DNA of 64,000 nt, taken from Paenibacillus rhizovicinus. GTDB taxonomy: Bacteria; Bacillota; Bacilli; Paenibacillales; Paenibacillaceae. The notes under the pieces were generated by a model. That model was not told the DNA's origin. It saw only the letters and a list, made by a program, of their open reading frames with translations, and made no database searches. This document shows, piece by piece, positions 35,015 to 44,096 of the stretch (positions are counted from its first letter, which is position 1; each line of letters opens with the position of its first letter). The position numbers were made by a program, and so were the translations under genes. The DNA is taken from positions 3,855,501 through 3,919,500 of the forward strand of contig NZ_CP048286.1 of assembly GCF_010365285.1 (NCBI RefSeq), in the 5' to 3' direction.

Positions 35015-35108
35015 CCGGATCGCTGGCAATCATTATTATGACTTGGTTTAATCTTGTTCGTCGGCAGCGTTGTTGCAGCGCTGCGATTCAAACTTGCAAA
35101 TGAACAAG

Positions 35109-35153
35109 AAACAGCGGCTGCTTGGGGACGATTCCCCGAAGCAGCCGCTGTTT
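35109..35153. terminator. bidirectional terminator
   Basis: AAACAGCGGCTGCTT (35109-35123) and AAGCAGCCGCTGTTT (35139-35153) form a 15-bp stem with GGGG/CCCC pairing in the loop and T-rich sequence on the plus side. It serves the converging TetM-like gene and the leftward gene at 35172. Confidence 0.85.
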
Positions 35154-35171
35154 GGTTGTTGCCGTAATCTA

Positions 35172-36014
35172 TTAGGCCTTTGCGATTTTGCTTGGATTGT
35201 TGATTTTGTACGGCACGGGATGCTTGGTCAGCTTCTTGGCGACGACTTTGGCTTCGAACGTGATGGCATCGCCAACCTCCAACTCGAGCTTCTTGAGCGT
35301 GTTGCTGTGGCTGGACCATGCATCGCCGAGTTCGAGCTCCTGCTCCGTGATCATGACGTTCTCGTAGATGATGACTTCGTCGTCTTCCTCGGCGAAGTGG
35401 TTCGGGACGGTGGTGAATTCCTTGACGACGGCGCTAAGCTTGACCTTCTCTTCGGGAAGCTGCACTTTAGCCGATTTTTTCTTGGCCGGTTTCTCCTTGG
35501 CGGCTTCCGGCTTGGACTTCTCCACGCGGGGCTCGTCCGCCGCCGGCGACGGCGGGCTGGCAACCGGAGCGGCTGCCCCGGAGTTGGCAACGTTGACTGC
35601 GGCGTCTGCGCTCTGGGCCGGAGCGTCTGCTGACGCATCTTCATCGACGCTACGGGTTTCGGTATCCGTCGCTGCAATTGCAGCCGATTCTTCCTGCGGC
35701 GTCTCTGTATCCGTTGATTCGGCCGCATCGGCCGAGCGCTGCCGCTGGCCGTAGGTGGACGCCTGCATTTCCTTCAGAAGCGAAGGGTGGATCAAGTGCT
35801 GCTGTTTGTTCTCGAATTCAATGACGGCCGTCATAAAGTCGACGAAGCCCACGATGGCGCAGGGCAGGGTGCTGCCGCCGCGTTTGTAGACGAATGCTTT
35901 GGACTTGACGGCCTTGTCCGACAGCAGTCCCCATGTCTTGCATTGCTCGATCAGCGCGTCTTCGTCCGCGAACGGAGTGAACCCGCCCGGCTCGATCGTA
36001 AACGTATGTTCCAT
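35172..36014 (-). CDS. protein of unknown function with two folded ends and a disordered linker
   Basis: A 280-residue protein. The first ~90 residues (FTIEPGGFTPFADEDALIEQ, then YKRGGSTLPCAIVGFVDFMTAVI) and the last ~90 (from KVQLPEEKVKLSAVVKEF) look folded, while residues about 95-180 are Ala/Ser/Asp/Glu/Pro-rich, followed by a Lys-rich stretch. There is no signal peptide or membrane segment. I do not recognise the family. The ATG at 36014 has AAAGG about 10 bases upstream. Single leftward gene. Confidence 0.75.
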   Translation of the reverse strand: MEHTFTIEPGGFTPFADEDALIEQCKTWGLLSDKAVKSKAFVYKRGGSTLPCAIVGFVDFMTAVIEFENKQQHLIHPSLLKEMQASTYGQRQRSADAAESTDTETPQEESAAIAATDTETRSVDEDASADAPAQSADAAVNVANSGAAAPVASPPSPAADEPRVEKSKPEAAKEKPAKKKSAKVQLPEEKVKLSAVVKEFTTVPNHFAEEDDEVIIYENVMITEQELELGDAWSSHSNTLKKLELEVGDAITFEAKVVAKKLTKHPVPYKINNPSKIAKA

Positions 36015-36320
36015 CCGATACCAGCCTTTCTTAAACTATAGTAAGTTTCGCTATCCTTCATGCTTCGTTTTTCTCTGTAATAGGAATCGTGATTGCGGGC
36101 CGCTTAAGGGGCGACGGCGGGGCGTTTCTGTTACGTAGTGATTAGCATCAGTTTACCATGTTTTGTTTCCAATGCGAATGCTGCGTAAACATAGCTCCGC
36201 CAGATGATTGGAAGCGTGGCTGCAGCGCCGTACATATGGCAAAAGGCAAACGACAAACAGGACGAAGCGGAGAAATCCGCAGCGTCCTGTTTGTCGTTTG
36301 TGATGCGCGTACGCTAGGTA
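36015..36320. other. 306-bp spacer with a large hairpin
   Basis: Apart from the upstream region of the leftward gene at 36014 and the namA terminator hairpin at 36248-36299, I see no gene or regulatory site. Confidence 0.5.
36248..36299 (-). terminator. long-stem terminator of the OYE gene
   Basis: AAACGACAAACAGGACG pairs perfectly over 17 bp with CGTCCTGTTTGTCGTTT, with an inner CGGA/TCCG stem. The minus-strand tail contains TTTT. Confidence 0.75.
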
Positions 36321-37361
36321 TTAGTAAGCGCGCTGGTATTGAAGCGGAATCCACTCTTCCGACTCCTTGGCGGAACCGGTGACGGATTGGATCGCGTGCA
36401 GCGCCCAGTACGGGTCGCGCAGCATGGCGCGAGCGACCGCGGCCAGGTCCGCGTCCCCGCTGGAAACCGTCGCGTCGGCGAGCGCAGGGTCATCCAGCAT
36501 GCCGACGGCGATGACGGGCACGCCGAGCGCCTGCTTCAGCTCGCGCGCAAGCGGAACCTGGTAGCCGGGGGAGAAGTCCGGCCTCCGGCTGCCGAGCGGC
36601 GCTTCGCCGCCGCTGGAGACGTGAAACATGTCGGCGCCGGCATCCCGGTAGCGCCGGAATATATCCACGCCGTAGGCGAGATCGTAGCCGCCATCGGCAT
36701 ATTCAATCGCGGATACGCGGATGAGGAGCGGCATCTCCGGCGGAATGACGCTGCGAACCGCTTGGATGACCTGCTCGCCGAACAGCGCGCGATCCTGCCC
36801 GTATTCATCCGTCCGATTGTTGACGAGCGGCGAGTGGAATTGATGGATCAGATAGCCATGCGCGCCGTGCAGCTCGATCGTGTCGAAGCCGGCTTCGACC
36901 GCGCGGCGGGCGGCTTCCTTGTACTTGCCGACCATGTCGCGTACTTCTTCCGTGCTCAATGCGCGCGGTTTGCGGTAGGCGTCACTGAACGGGATGTCGG
37001 AAGGTCCGACCGGCTGCGCGGCATGCTCGGCTTTGCGGCCGGCATGGGCGATCTGGATGCCGATCTTCGAGCCGTGCTTATGCACCTCCGAGACGATTCG
37101 CCGGTACGCGGGAATATGATCATCCGACCATAAGCCTAGACAAAAATCGGTAATGCGGCCATCCGGCTCGATGTCCGTCATTTCCATTATGATGAGGCCG
37201 GTTCCGCCGATAGCGCGCGAAACATAGTGGACGTAATGCCATTCGTTCGGGATGCCGTCCTTCGCGTCAACCGCATATTGGCACATCGGGGCCATGACGA
37301 TCCGATTGCGCAGCGACAAGCTTTTCAGCTCGTAAGGGGTATGAAGATGGTTGAGAGTCAA
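36321..37361 (-). CDS. namA: NADPH dehydrogenase, Old Yellow Enzyme family (NamA/YqjM-like)
   Basis: A 346-residue FMN-dependent TIM-barrel ene-reductase. It has RNRIVMAPMCQY with the YqjM-type active-site Cys, QIAHAGRK, ELHGAHGYLIHQFHSP, the DEYGQDRALF segment, and late phosphate-binding AVGMLDD and AVARAMLRDPYW. The class reduces activated C=C bonds of enones and nitro compounds and is often induced by electrophile or peroxide stress. A GTG at 37370 overlaps the Shine-Dalgarno AAAGGAG, so TTG 37361, 7 bases after it, is the likely start. Confidence 0.92.
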   Translation of the reverse strand: MTLNHLHTPYELKSLSLRNRIVMAPMCQYAVDAKDGIPNEWHYVHYVSRAIGGTGLIIMEMTDIEPDGRITDFCLGLWSDDHIPAYRRIVSEVHKHGSKIGIQIAHAGRKAEHAAQPVGPSDIPFSDAYRKPRALSTEEVRDMVGKYKEAARRAVEAGFDTIELHGAHGYLIHQFHSPLVNNRTDEYGQDRALFGEQVIQAVRSVIPPEMPLLIRVSAIEYADGGYDLAYGVDIFRRYRDAGADMFHVSSGGEAPLGSRRPDFSPGYQVPLARELKQALGVPVIAVGMLDDPALADATVSSGDADLAAVARAMLRDPYWALHAIQSVTGSAKESEEWIPLQYQRAY

Positions 37362-37527
37362 ACGTCTCACTCCTTTAAGGTATGGTTTGCATCGTTCTTC
37401 GTTATTATAGCCTTCTCACTTACTTAATTAAAGTATATTTCGTGAAAATAGCTGCCTGCCAGGAAATGAAGCATGGAATCCGCTATAATAGAAACAACTT
37501 ACACGTGGGCGGGCGGGGATCAAGAGG

Positions 37528-38673
37528 ATGCGAAATCAATCGACGGCTTTCAGCCACCAAGCGCTGCTGCAGGAAGCGGCGCAGTTTATCGAACAATACG
37601 GCAGCGAGCTGAGCATTCCGCGAAATGCGACGGAAGCGAGACTGAAGCAGGTTGCGGACGAGCTCGAGACAAGCGGGACGTACGCGCATACGAGCGAAGA
37701 ACTGGCTTATGGCGCGAAGCTGGCATGGCGCAACAGCAACCGCTGCATCGGGCGGCTGTTCTGGGATGCGCTCAGCGTCCAAGACGCGCGCGCGGCGAAG
37801 ACGGAAGAGGAGATTGCGGAGGCAATCTTTCATCATATCGAATATGCCACGAACGGCGGCAAACTATTACCGACGATTACGGTTTTCGCTCCATCGGCTG
37901 AAGCTGAGCGCCCGAATATTCGGATTTGGAACGAGCAGTTGATTCGGTATGCCGGGTATCGGCAGGCGGATGGAACGGTAATCGGCGACCCGATTTCAGA
38001 GGAATTAACGCGAATTTGCGAGGGACTCGGCTGGCAAGGAGAAGGCACGGCGTTCGACGTGCTGCCGCTCGTTATTCAAATCGAGGGCCGCGGTCCGCGC
38101 TGGTTCGATGTGCCGCGGGACATCGTGCTGGAAGTGCCGCTCGTTCATCCGGATCTCCCGGCGTTCGGGCAGTTGGGGCTGAGATGGTATGCCGTGCCGT
38201 TCGTCTCCGGCATGCGGCTTGAAATCGGCGGCCTTCATTATACGGCGGCGCCTTTCAACGGATGGTACATGGGGACGGAGATCGGCGCGCGCAATTTGGC
38301 GGACGCCGCACGCTACGACATGCTGCCTAAGCTGGCTGCATTGATGGGGCTGGACACGGCAAGCGAATCGACGCTATGGAGGGACCGGGCGCTCGTGGAA
38401 ATGAATGTGGCCGTGCTGCATTCGTTCAAGGCGCAGGGAGTCGCGATCGTTGACCATCACACGGCGAGCAAGCAGTTTGCCTTGTTTACGGAGAAGGAAC
38501 GGCAGAACGGCCGCACGCCGACGGGACGGTGGTCGTGGCTGATCCCGCCGCTGTCTCCCGCAACGACGGGCGTGTTCCATACGAGCTACGATGATACGGT
38601 GAAGAAGCCGAATTATTTCTACCAGCAGGCGCCGCAAGCAGGGGCACAGAAGGAAAGGGCAGATCGCTTATGA
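37528..38673 (+). CDS. nos: nitric oxide synthase oxygenase
   Basis: A 381-residue bacterial NOS consisting only of the oxygenase domain, as usual in Bacillales. The heme-ligating Cys is residue 73 in WRNSNRCIGR. The later PFNGWYMGTEIGARN segment with the substrate-binding Glu and GRWSWLIPPLSP near the pterin site are present. It makes NO from arginine using electrons from non-dedicated reductases and is linked to oxidative stress and antibiotic protection in Bacillus. It ends in a 4-base overlap (ATGA) with the next gene. The start is ATG 37528; the GGGG run about 11 bases upstream is a moderate site. Confidence 0.95.
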   Translation: MRNQSTAFSHQALLQEAAQFIEQYGSELSIPRNATEARLKQVADELETSGTYAHTSEELAYGAKLAWRNSNRCIGRLFWDALSVQDARAAKTEEEIAEAIFHHIEYATNGGKLLPTITVFAPSAEAERPNIRIWNEQLIRYAGYRQADGTVIGDPISEELTRICEGLGWQGEGTAFDVLPLVIQIEGRGPRWFDVPRDIVLEVPLVHPDLPAFGQLGLRWYAVPFVSGMRLEIGGLHYTAAPFNGWYMGTEIGARNLADAARYDMLPKLAALMGLDTASESTLWRDRALVEMNVAVLHSFKAQGVAIVDHHTASKQFALFTEKERQNGRTPTGRWSWLIPPLSPATTGVFHTSYDDTVKKPNYFYQQAPQAGAQKERADRL

Positions 38674-38924
38674 AATCAGATCTTCATCGTTACGAGTTGG
38701 ACTATTCCGACAGGAAAGAGAACAAAATCGCTTCCGGCCTGATCGCCGTCGCTTGGACAATCGCGATCTGCGGGGTGTTGGGGGCGTTATATATGTTAAT
38801 GAGGAACGCGTATTCAGCGTTCTGGACCACGTTGATCGTATCGCTTGTAGTCTGCGCTTTCCTCCGGGGCATGGCGGAAATAATCCGCTTGCTGCAAGCC
38901 ATTCTTGCGAAACTGAAAGTCTGA
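38670..38924 (+). CDS. small two-helix membrane protein coupled to NOS
   Basis: An 84-residue protein with a charged N-terminus (ELDYSDRKENK) and two hydrophobic helices (about 23-42 and 48-66), then a short amphipathic end. Its ATG overlaps the NOS stop by 4 bases, so it is translated with it. The function is unknown; genomic coupling suggests a role near NO synthesis, but nothing in the sequence shows one. Confidence 0.72.
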   Translation: MKSDLHRYELDYSDRKENKIASGLIAVAWTIAICGVLGALYMLMRNAYSAFWTTLIVSLVVCAFLRGMAEIIRLLQAILAKLKV

Positions 38925-38963
38925 CCGCCTTGGCCAGGCCATGACCAAGACCAAGCGATCATG

Positions 38964-39560
38964 CTACTTCTCCGCCGAACGGCGGCGAGGTGGCGGTATA
39001 ACGGCGACCTGAGGCTCCGCTTTGGCCGGCGTGCTCATGGCGCCTCGTGCGGCCGTGAGTCCAAGCAGGAAGATGACGGAAGCGGCGTAGAGCAGTCGAA
39101 TGCCGGGCAAATCGCTGTCGCTGCCGAGGAAAAAGCCGTGAAGCAGCGCCATCATATAGATAGGGTAGGAAAGCAGATGGAACAGCAGCCACAGGGGGCG
39201 TTTCAGCTTATTGCGCAAATCGGTCGTCAAGATGACGAGCAGCATGCCGTAGCCGCTCAGCGAACCGAGGCCGCTCCAAGCGGGTGCGTACGCGGAACTG
39301 AACGGAATGAGCAGGTCCTTCCATGTATACGGCACATACGTATCGATGATCGTCGTCATCCCGTGAAGCAGGCCGATGGCCGTACCTGCAATGGTGCAGA
39401 AGGAATGCCAGCGGTACAGGCGACGTTTCGAGCCGCGGGGCCAGATGGCGAAGTTGTATGAAATGCCGAGCGCCATGCCGACGGTCAGCAGACAGAACGA
39501 AGCGATGCCGGCGACGCGGATGATTTCCCAGGTGGGCAGTCGAAGCAGCAAGTCGATCAA
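38964..39560 (-). CDS. ferric-reductase-like heme membrane protein
   Basis: A 198-residue protein with about six hydrophobic segments matching a ferric-reductase-like/YedZ (MsrQ) transmembrane domain. Candidate heme-ligating His residues lie in RWHSFCTIAGTAIGLLHG and in LLFHLLSYPIYMMALLHG, the usual paired pattern. There is no cytosolic FAD/NAD domain. It starts at TTG 39560 with GGAGGG 6 bases upstream, and lies 27 bases after the apbE stop, so it is the last gene of a three-gene operon. Role inferred: transmembrane electron transfer to an external flavin or acceptor. Confidence 0.83.
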   Translation of the reverse strand: MIDLLLRLPTWEIIRVAGIASFCLLTVGMALGISYNFAIWPRGSKRRLYRWHSFCTIAGTAIGLLHGMTTIIDTYVPYTWKDLLIPFSSAYAPAWSGLGSLSGYGMLLVILTTDLRNKLKRPLWLLFHLLSYPIYMMALLHGFFLGSDSDLPGIRLLYAASVIFLLGLTAARGAMSTPAKAEPQVAVIPPPRRRSAEK

Positions 39561-39587
39561 GGCGATCCCTCCAATTCGGTAGTGTTA

Positions 39588-40790
39588 TCAGGCATTGCGG
39601 AAAATAGTACGCGTAACGGGAACGCCGACCCATTTGGCGCCGAGCGAAGCCTGGTCGCCGTAATAAATGATGTCCCGGCCGCGGCTGAACAGCAGTGCTT
39701 CGACAGGCGGCTTCGCGCGGGCAAGCAGGCCGAGACCGGCTTCGCTGCCGAGAATGCACAGCGTCTTGGCCCAAATCTCGCAGGCGACAGGGTCGCTGCC
39801 GCTTGTCGTGCACTGAACGAGATCGCTCGCTGCCGGACGCAGCGTAACGGGGTCGATTAAGTGGTGCATCATCTCTCCGCCCTGTTCCCAGCGGCGGCCG
39901 AGCGTGCTGGAAGTGGCCGATGCGCCGTCGCCGAGCAGAAGCAGGCCGATAGTGCCTTCGTCCTGCCAAGGATGCTCGATTGCGATTCGCCAAAGCGGTG
40001 AGGAGTCATTCATGCTGTTGTCTGGCTTGGTGCGGGCAGCAGGAATGGGCGATGCGGCGTAGGCGGCAGGCGCGTTGCAGGCGGAGGTCTCCGCGGTCGC
40101 CCGCGTGCCGATATCGGTGATCTCCTCTGTGCCGGACGACACAGGAGACTCGTTAGAACCGAGCGGTCCCCCGCCCCATACGGCCAGATCGCCGCCGGCA
40201 TTGAGAATTCCGCGGGCAACGCCATGCTTGCGCCGGAGCCAGTCGGCCAATCGCCGAACCGCCCAGCCTTTGACGATGCCGCCCAAGTCGATCGCTGCTC
40301 CGGAAGGGAGCTTCACGGACTGCATATAGGAATTGATTTGGATGGCAGGCGCATCGATGTCGATGGCAGAGTCGGCGGATGCAAAATGCGCAGCAGGCGA
40401 GAGAGCGGCTGCTGCGCCCGAGGCAGCAGTCAGCTGTTCGAACGAACGGTCGTAACCGCATCGCTGCAGAGCATCCAAAATAAACGGGCTAAAGGTTCCC
40501 TCCGTTTGCTTCCGATATAATTCCGTGAGCTGCAGCACCTCCAGCATGGCGGAGGAGACTAGACAATCTGTACCTGTCGTCTTATTGAGCTGTACCAGTT
40601 CGCTGCCGGGGCGGAAACGGCTGAAGCGGTTCTCGATATAGCGGAACCAGGACATCACGGTTTGCTTCCATTGCTCGGCCTGCTCCTTGTGCTCGCAGGA
40701 CAGGGTGCAAGAGACGGCCGTATTCATTGCCCGGAATGCAAAAGTGGTCAGTGCGGTGCTCTCTGTGTGCTGTTCACGATCACGGTTCAT
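39588..40790 (-). CDS. apbE: FAD:protein FMN transferase (ApbE)
   Basis: A 400-residue flavin transferase that covalently attaches FMN from FAD to Ser or Thr in target proteins. Visible motifs are DLGGIVKGWAV (about 168-178) and NAGGDLAVWG (about 196-205), with the C-terminal SVTG/DP-type region replaced by IDPVTLRPAASD and GSDPVACEIWAKTL. A roughly 55-residue low-complexity insertion follows residue 205, lengthening the protein over the usual ~330. There is no lipobox, so it may be cytosolic. It lies between the GTG-start anchored protein and the ferric-reductase-like gene. Confidence 0.9.
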   Translation of the reverse strand: MNRDREQHTESTALTTFAFRAMNTAVSCTLSCEHKEQAEQWKQTVMSWFRYIENRFSRFRPGSELVQLNKTTGTDCLVSSAMLEVLQLTELYRKQTEGTFSPFILDALQRCGYDRSFEQLTAASGAAAALSPAAHFASADSAIDIDAPAIQINSYMQSVKLPSGAAIDLGGIVKGWAVRRLADWLRRKHGVARGILNAGGDLAVWGGGPLGSNESPVSSGTEEITDIGTRATAETSACNAPAAYAASPIPAARTKPDNSMNDSSPLWRIAIEHPWQDEGTIGLLLLGDGASATSSTLGRRWEQGGEMMHHLIDPVTLRPAASDLVQCTTSGSDPVACEIWAKTLCILGSEAGLGLLARAKPPVEALLFSRGRDIIYYGDQASLGAKWVGVPVTRTIFRNA

Positions 40791-40868
40791 GCGGCGATCT
40801 CCCCTTTCCGCGTGCTGACGGCTTCTGACGGCATTCCGGCATGCCGGGTGGATGAGCGTCCCGTCGGT

Positions 40869-41201
40869 CTAGGACCGGCTCGTTCGGGCATCGAAGCCGT
40901 TGCCGCCTTGCTGCACGCTCCCGCGGCCCTCGCCGGACCTGGAGAAGCGCCGGCCCTGCCGGCCATCCGATTCTTGAAACGAACCGCCGGAGGACGGCGT
41001 GTCCTGCTCCTGCCATTCCCGCATAACGCTGTCGTCATCGTCGGCGCGGAGGTCGATGCTGCCGGGCGAGGCCTTGGATGCGGCTTGATCGTCGATTTGA
41101 AGCTGAAACTGCGGGCTGGATTTGACGAGCTGGAAGATAAGGACAAGCAGGATGGCGCATACCGTCCCGATTTTCCATTTGAGCCATTTTGCAGCTTTCA
41201 C
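40869..41201 (-). CDS. small membrane-anchored hydrophilic protein heading the apbE operon
   Basis: A 110-residue protein with a single N-terminal transmembrane helix (about 11-27) and a long charged, Gly/Ser-rich exterior tail (DDDDSVMREWQEQD, then RRFSRSGEGRG). It starts at GTG 41201 with AAGGAGG 8 bases upstream, a strong site. No FMN-binding domain is evident. A DTPSSGGS segment loosely resembles the D-x-x-S-G-A-T flavinylation motif but has one extra residue, so I do not assign it. 78 bases separate it from apbE. Confidence 0.65.
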   Translation of the reverse strand: MKAAKWLKWKIGTVCAILLVLIFQLVKSSPQFQLQIDDQAASKASPGSIDLRADDDDSVMREWQEQDTPSSGGSFQESDGRQGRRFSRSGEGRGSVQQGGNGFDARTSRS

Positions 41202-41434
41202 GGTTCAGGCCTCCTTAAACCTCATGTAATCTGGGTAAGATAGAGTATAAGGGACTTGTATGAAGGGCGTTTGAAGCTTCGGAGGAGCGGTCAAATGAGC
41301 TGCGCAGGAAGCGATTTGGGAACATTCGGTACATGGGAGAGCCGCGAATGTGGTACGATAGGAAATACCGGTTGATGAGACGGGGTAACTGTAAAGGGAT
41401 TAATGGGTTGCATAGAAAAAATGAGGTGGAATAA

Positions 41435-43402
41435 TTGGCAGGTTTTGAACAATTAGGGATCGCGAAGGAAAGAGCGCTGTCGCTGCGGAACGAAGGAATC
41501 ACGGAAGCGACGCCGATTCAGGAAAGCGCGATACCGGTTATTATGCAAGGCAGCGACGTGATCTGCCAGGCGCAGACGGGAACGGGGAAGACACTGGCCT
41601 TCTTGCTGCCGATGCTGGAGAAGACGCGCGCGGAGCGGGATGACGTGCAGGGCTTGATTTTGACGCCGACGCGGGAGCTTGCGCTGCAAATTACGACGGA
41701 GCTGAAGAACCGGCTGGCGAGCAAGGAAGAATTCAGCGTGCTTGCGGTGTACGGCGGGCAGGACGTGGAATCGCAGCTGCGCAAGCTGAAACGCGGCGTG
41801 CATCTCGTCGTGGCGACGCCGGGCCGTCTGCTGGATCATATCCGCAGAGGCACGATCAAGCTGGGCGCGGTCAAAATGCTCGTATTGGACGAAGCGGACC
41901 AAATGCTCCATATGGGATTCCTGACCGAGGTCGAGGAAATTATGACGCAAATGCCGTACCGCAAGCAGACGATGCTGTTCTCGGCGACAATGCCGGCAGG
42001 CGTCCGTTCGCTCGCGATGCGCTACATGATCGAACCGAAGGAAATTACGGTCCGCGCGCAGCAAGTGACGGTCAAAGGCATTCGCCAGCTGTCCGTCGAG
42101 GTCAGCGCTCAGAACAAGCTGGAACAAATGAAACGTTTGCTGGAAGAGCACAACCCGTATCTTGGCGTTATTTTCTGCCGGACGAAGAAACGCGCGAGCG
42201 CGCTGAACGATTACTTGCAGGAGAACGGCTTCAACAGCGACGAGCTGCATGGCGACTTGTCGCAGGCGAAGCGGGAGCAGGTCATGAAACGTTTCCGCGA
42301 TGCGAAGCTGCATCTGCTCGTGGCGACGGACGTGGCGGCGCGCGGTCTCGACGTGGAAGGCGTCACGCATGTCTTCAACTATGACATTCCCGAGAATGCC
42401 GAGAGCTACATTCACCGCATCGGCCGGACGGGCCGCGCTGGCGAAGAAGGGCTGGCGATCACGCTTGTCTCGCCGCATGACCGTTTGGAGCTGGCTGCCA
42501 TCGAGAAAGGCATCCAGATGTCGATTCCGCGCGAAGGCCGCGCAGGCGGCGCGCCTGCGCGTGAAGCGCGCAGCGAACGTCCGCGCGATGGCCGTTCCGG
42601 CGGCGAGCGCAGAGGCGCAGGCCGCAATGGCGCCGGCGGTGCAGGACGCGGCGCGCAAGGCGGACGCAGCGGCCAGGCTGGCCGTGGCGGTCGTTCCGCC
42701 GCAGGCGGCAGATCGGCCGGCGGCGCCTATGCTGGCGCGGCCAAACGCGGCTCCGGTACGGATGAGCCGCAGCAATGGGGCGCTAAGCGCGCGGACGCTC
42801 CGCGGGGCGGACGCTCGCGCTACAGCACGCCGGCGGGCGAAGCAGCCGGCGAACGCGGCACGGCCGCACGCGGCGGCGAAGCCCGCGGCCGCGGTGCATC
42901 GGCAGCGTGGAGCAGCCCGGGCGCGGAGCGCGGCGGCGCACGCAGCGGCGGCGAAGCCCGCGGCCGCAGCGCCGGAGCATCGCGCGGCGGTGAAAGCCGC
43001 GGCGCGGCATCGTGGGGCGGCGCAGGCCGCGACGCGGAGCGCGGCGGCGCACGCAGCGGCGGCGAAGCCCGCGGCCGCAGCGCCGGAGCATCGCGCGGCG
43101 GTGAAAGCCGCGGCGCGGCATCGTGGGGCGGCGCAGGCCGCGACGCGGAGCGCGACGACGCTCGCAGCGGCGGCGAAACCCGCGGCCGCAGCGCGGGAGC
43201 ATCGCGCGGCGGCGCAGGCCGTTCCGGCGGCGCGCCGCAGTTCCCAGGCAGCGGCGATAAAGGCCAAGGCCGCCCGCCTGGACGTCCATCGTCCGGACGG
43301 TCGTCCGGCGGCCGGTCATCGTTCGGCGGCGCCAAGGGCGGCCGCCCGGGCGGCGGCAAGCAAGGCGCCGGCGGCAGACCGCAGCGCACCCGTTCGCGTT
43401 AA
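41435..43402 (+). CDS. cshA: DEAD-box RNA helicase (CshA-like) with long RG-rich tail
   Basis: A 655-residue helicase: a core of about 370 residues with Q motif (EATPIQ), [21 protein letters not shown] and [10 protein letters not shown], then a 280-residue disordered tail of Gly, Arg, Ala and Ser. CshA acts in mRNA turnover, ribosome assembly and cold adaptation; the RG tail likely binds RNA. The tail contains a 37-residue tandem repeat, encoded by 111-bp repeats at 42927-43230. Start is TTG 41435 with GAGGTGG 5 bases upstream. CshA versus CshB/DeaD assignment rests on core similarity only. Confidence 0.88.
   Translation: MAGFEQLGIAKERALSLRNEGITEATPIQESAIPVIMQGSDVICQAQTGTGKTLAFLLPMLEKTRAERDDVQGLILTPTRELALQITTELKNRLASKEEFSVLAVYGGQDVESQLRKLKRGVHLVVATPGRLLDHIRRGTIKLGAVKMLVLDEADQMLHMGFLTEVEEIMTQMPYRKQTMLFSATMPAGVRSLAMRYMIEPKEITVRAQQVTVKGIRQLSVEVSAQNKLEQMKRLLEEHNPYLGVIFCRTKKRASALNDYLQENGFNSDELHGDLSQAKREQVMKRFRDAKLHLLVATDVAARGLDVEGVTHVFNYDIPENAESYIHRIGRTGRAGEEGLAITLVSPHDRLELAAIEKGIQMSIPREGRAGGAPAREARSERPRDGRSGGERRGAGRNGAGGAGRGAQGGRSGQAGRGGRSAAGGRSAGGAYAGAAKRGSGTDEPQQWGAKRADAPRGGRSRYSTPAGEAAGERGTAARGGEARGRGASAAWSSPGAERGGARSGGEARGRSAGASRGGESRGAASWGGAGRDAERGGARSGGEARGRSAGASRGGESRGAASWGGAGRDAERDDARSGGETRGRSAGASRGGAGRSGGAPQFPGSGDKGQGRPPGRPSSGRSSGGRSSFGGAKGGRPGGGKQGAGGRPQRTRSR
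42927..43230 (+). repeat. 111-bp tandem repeat inside the helicase gene
   Basis: Two near-identical 111-bp units and a partial third encode a 37-residue unit beginning [20 protein letters not shown]. The copies differ by only a few bases, which indicates recent duplication. Confidence 0.85.
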
Positions 43403-43408
43403 GCATTC

Positions 43409-43450
43409 CAAGGCAAGGCAGCAGGAGAACTTACTGATGCCTTGCCTTTT
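43409..43450 (+). terminator. intrinsic terminator of the helicase gene
   Basis: AAGGCAAGGCA and TGCCTTGCCTT form an 11-bp perfect stem followed by TTC. Confidence 0.75.
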
Positions 43451-43473
43451 CTATAGAGAGGAAGAACGCGCAT

Positions 43474-44025
43474 ATGGATAACCATCAACAAGCGGCACTG
43501 GCCCGCGACGGCGTTTATTTGGTCAAGCCGTCCGCGGAGCATGAAGCGGCGTACAAAACGTTCTATAACGAATGGATCGCAAGCGGCGAGCATATCGTGC
43601 CATGGGTCGTCAGCATGGACCCGACTGATTTTCCCGCGCATCTCCGGTTTCTGCAGGAAGCCGAGACGACGGCGCCGGAAGGCGGGGTAACGCATTCGAC
43701 GTATTGGCTCATGGATGAGGCAGGTACGGTTGTCGGCGCCACCAATATCCGGCACAAGCTGAATCGGAAGCTGGAAGAAGGCGGCGGTCATATCGGGTAT
43801 GGGATTATTCCTTCGCAGAGGCGCAAAGGTTATGCGAAGGCCATTCTCTCGCAGGCGCTCGCCTTGACGGACCGTCTCGGCATCCGCGAAGTACTCGTCA
43901 TCTGCGACCGCGATAATATCGGCTCGGAACGGACGATTCGCGCGAACGGCGGGCAATTCCATTCCGAAATTACCGAAGAGAACGGCAATGTCGTGAGGCG
44001 CTTCTGGATTCATCGGGAGCTTTAG
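43474..44025 (+). CDS. GNAT-family N-acetyltransferase
   Basis: A 183-residue acyltransferase. The acetyl-CoA loop is GYGIIPSQRRKGYAKAIL (about 107-124; Q/R-x-x-G-x-A), followed by VLVICDRDNIGSERTIRANGG, where the conserved Asn marks the C-terminal half. It resembles RimJ/YdfB-type enzymes that act on amines, but the substrate is unknown. Start ATG 43474 follows AGAGAGGAAG. The VOC gene lies 71 bases downstream. Confidence 0.87.
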   Translation: MDNHQQAALARDGVYLVKPSAEHEAAYKTFYNEWIASGEHIVPWVVSMDPTDFPAHLRFLQEAETTAPEGGVTHSTYWLMDEAGTVVGATNIRHKLNRKLEEGGGHIGYGIIPSQRRKGYAKAILSQALALTDRLGIREVLVICDRDNIGSERTIRANGGQFHSEITEENGNVVRRFWIHREL

Positions 44026-44096
44026 AATCGACGACGGCAGCTTGCGTGAGTGCTCTGTCCTCCCAATGAGAGCGTATAACAAAGGAGTAGACCACC

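Noticed and set aside
36158..36382. Cys-rich 74-residue plus-strand protein
   Set aside because: It spans the long namA terminator stem and enters the OYE gene antisense; no supporting start site.
41453..43267. 604-codon antisense open frame over the helicase gene
   Set aside because: GC-rich shadow of a DEAD-box gene whose motifs are all in the sense frame.
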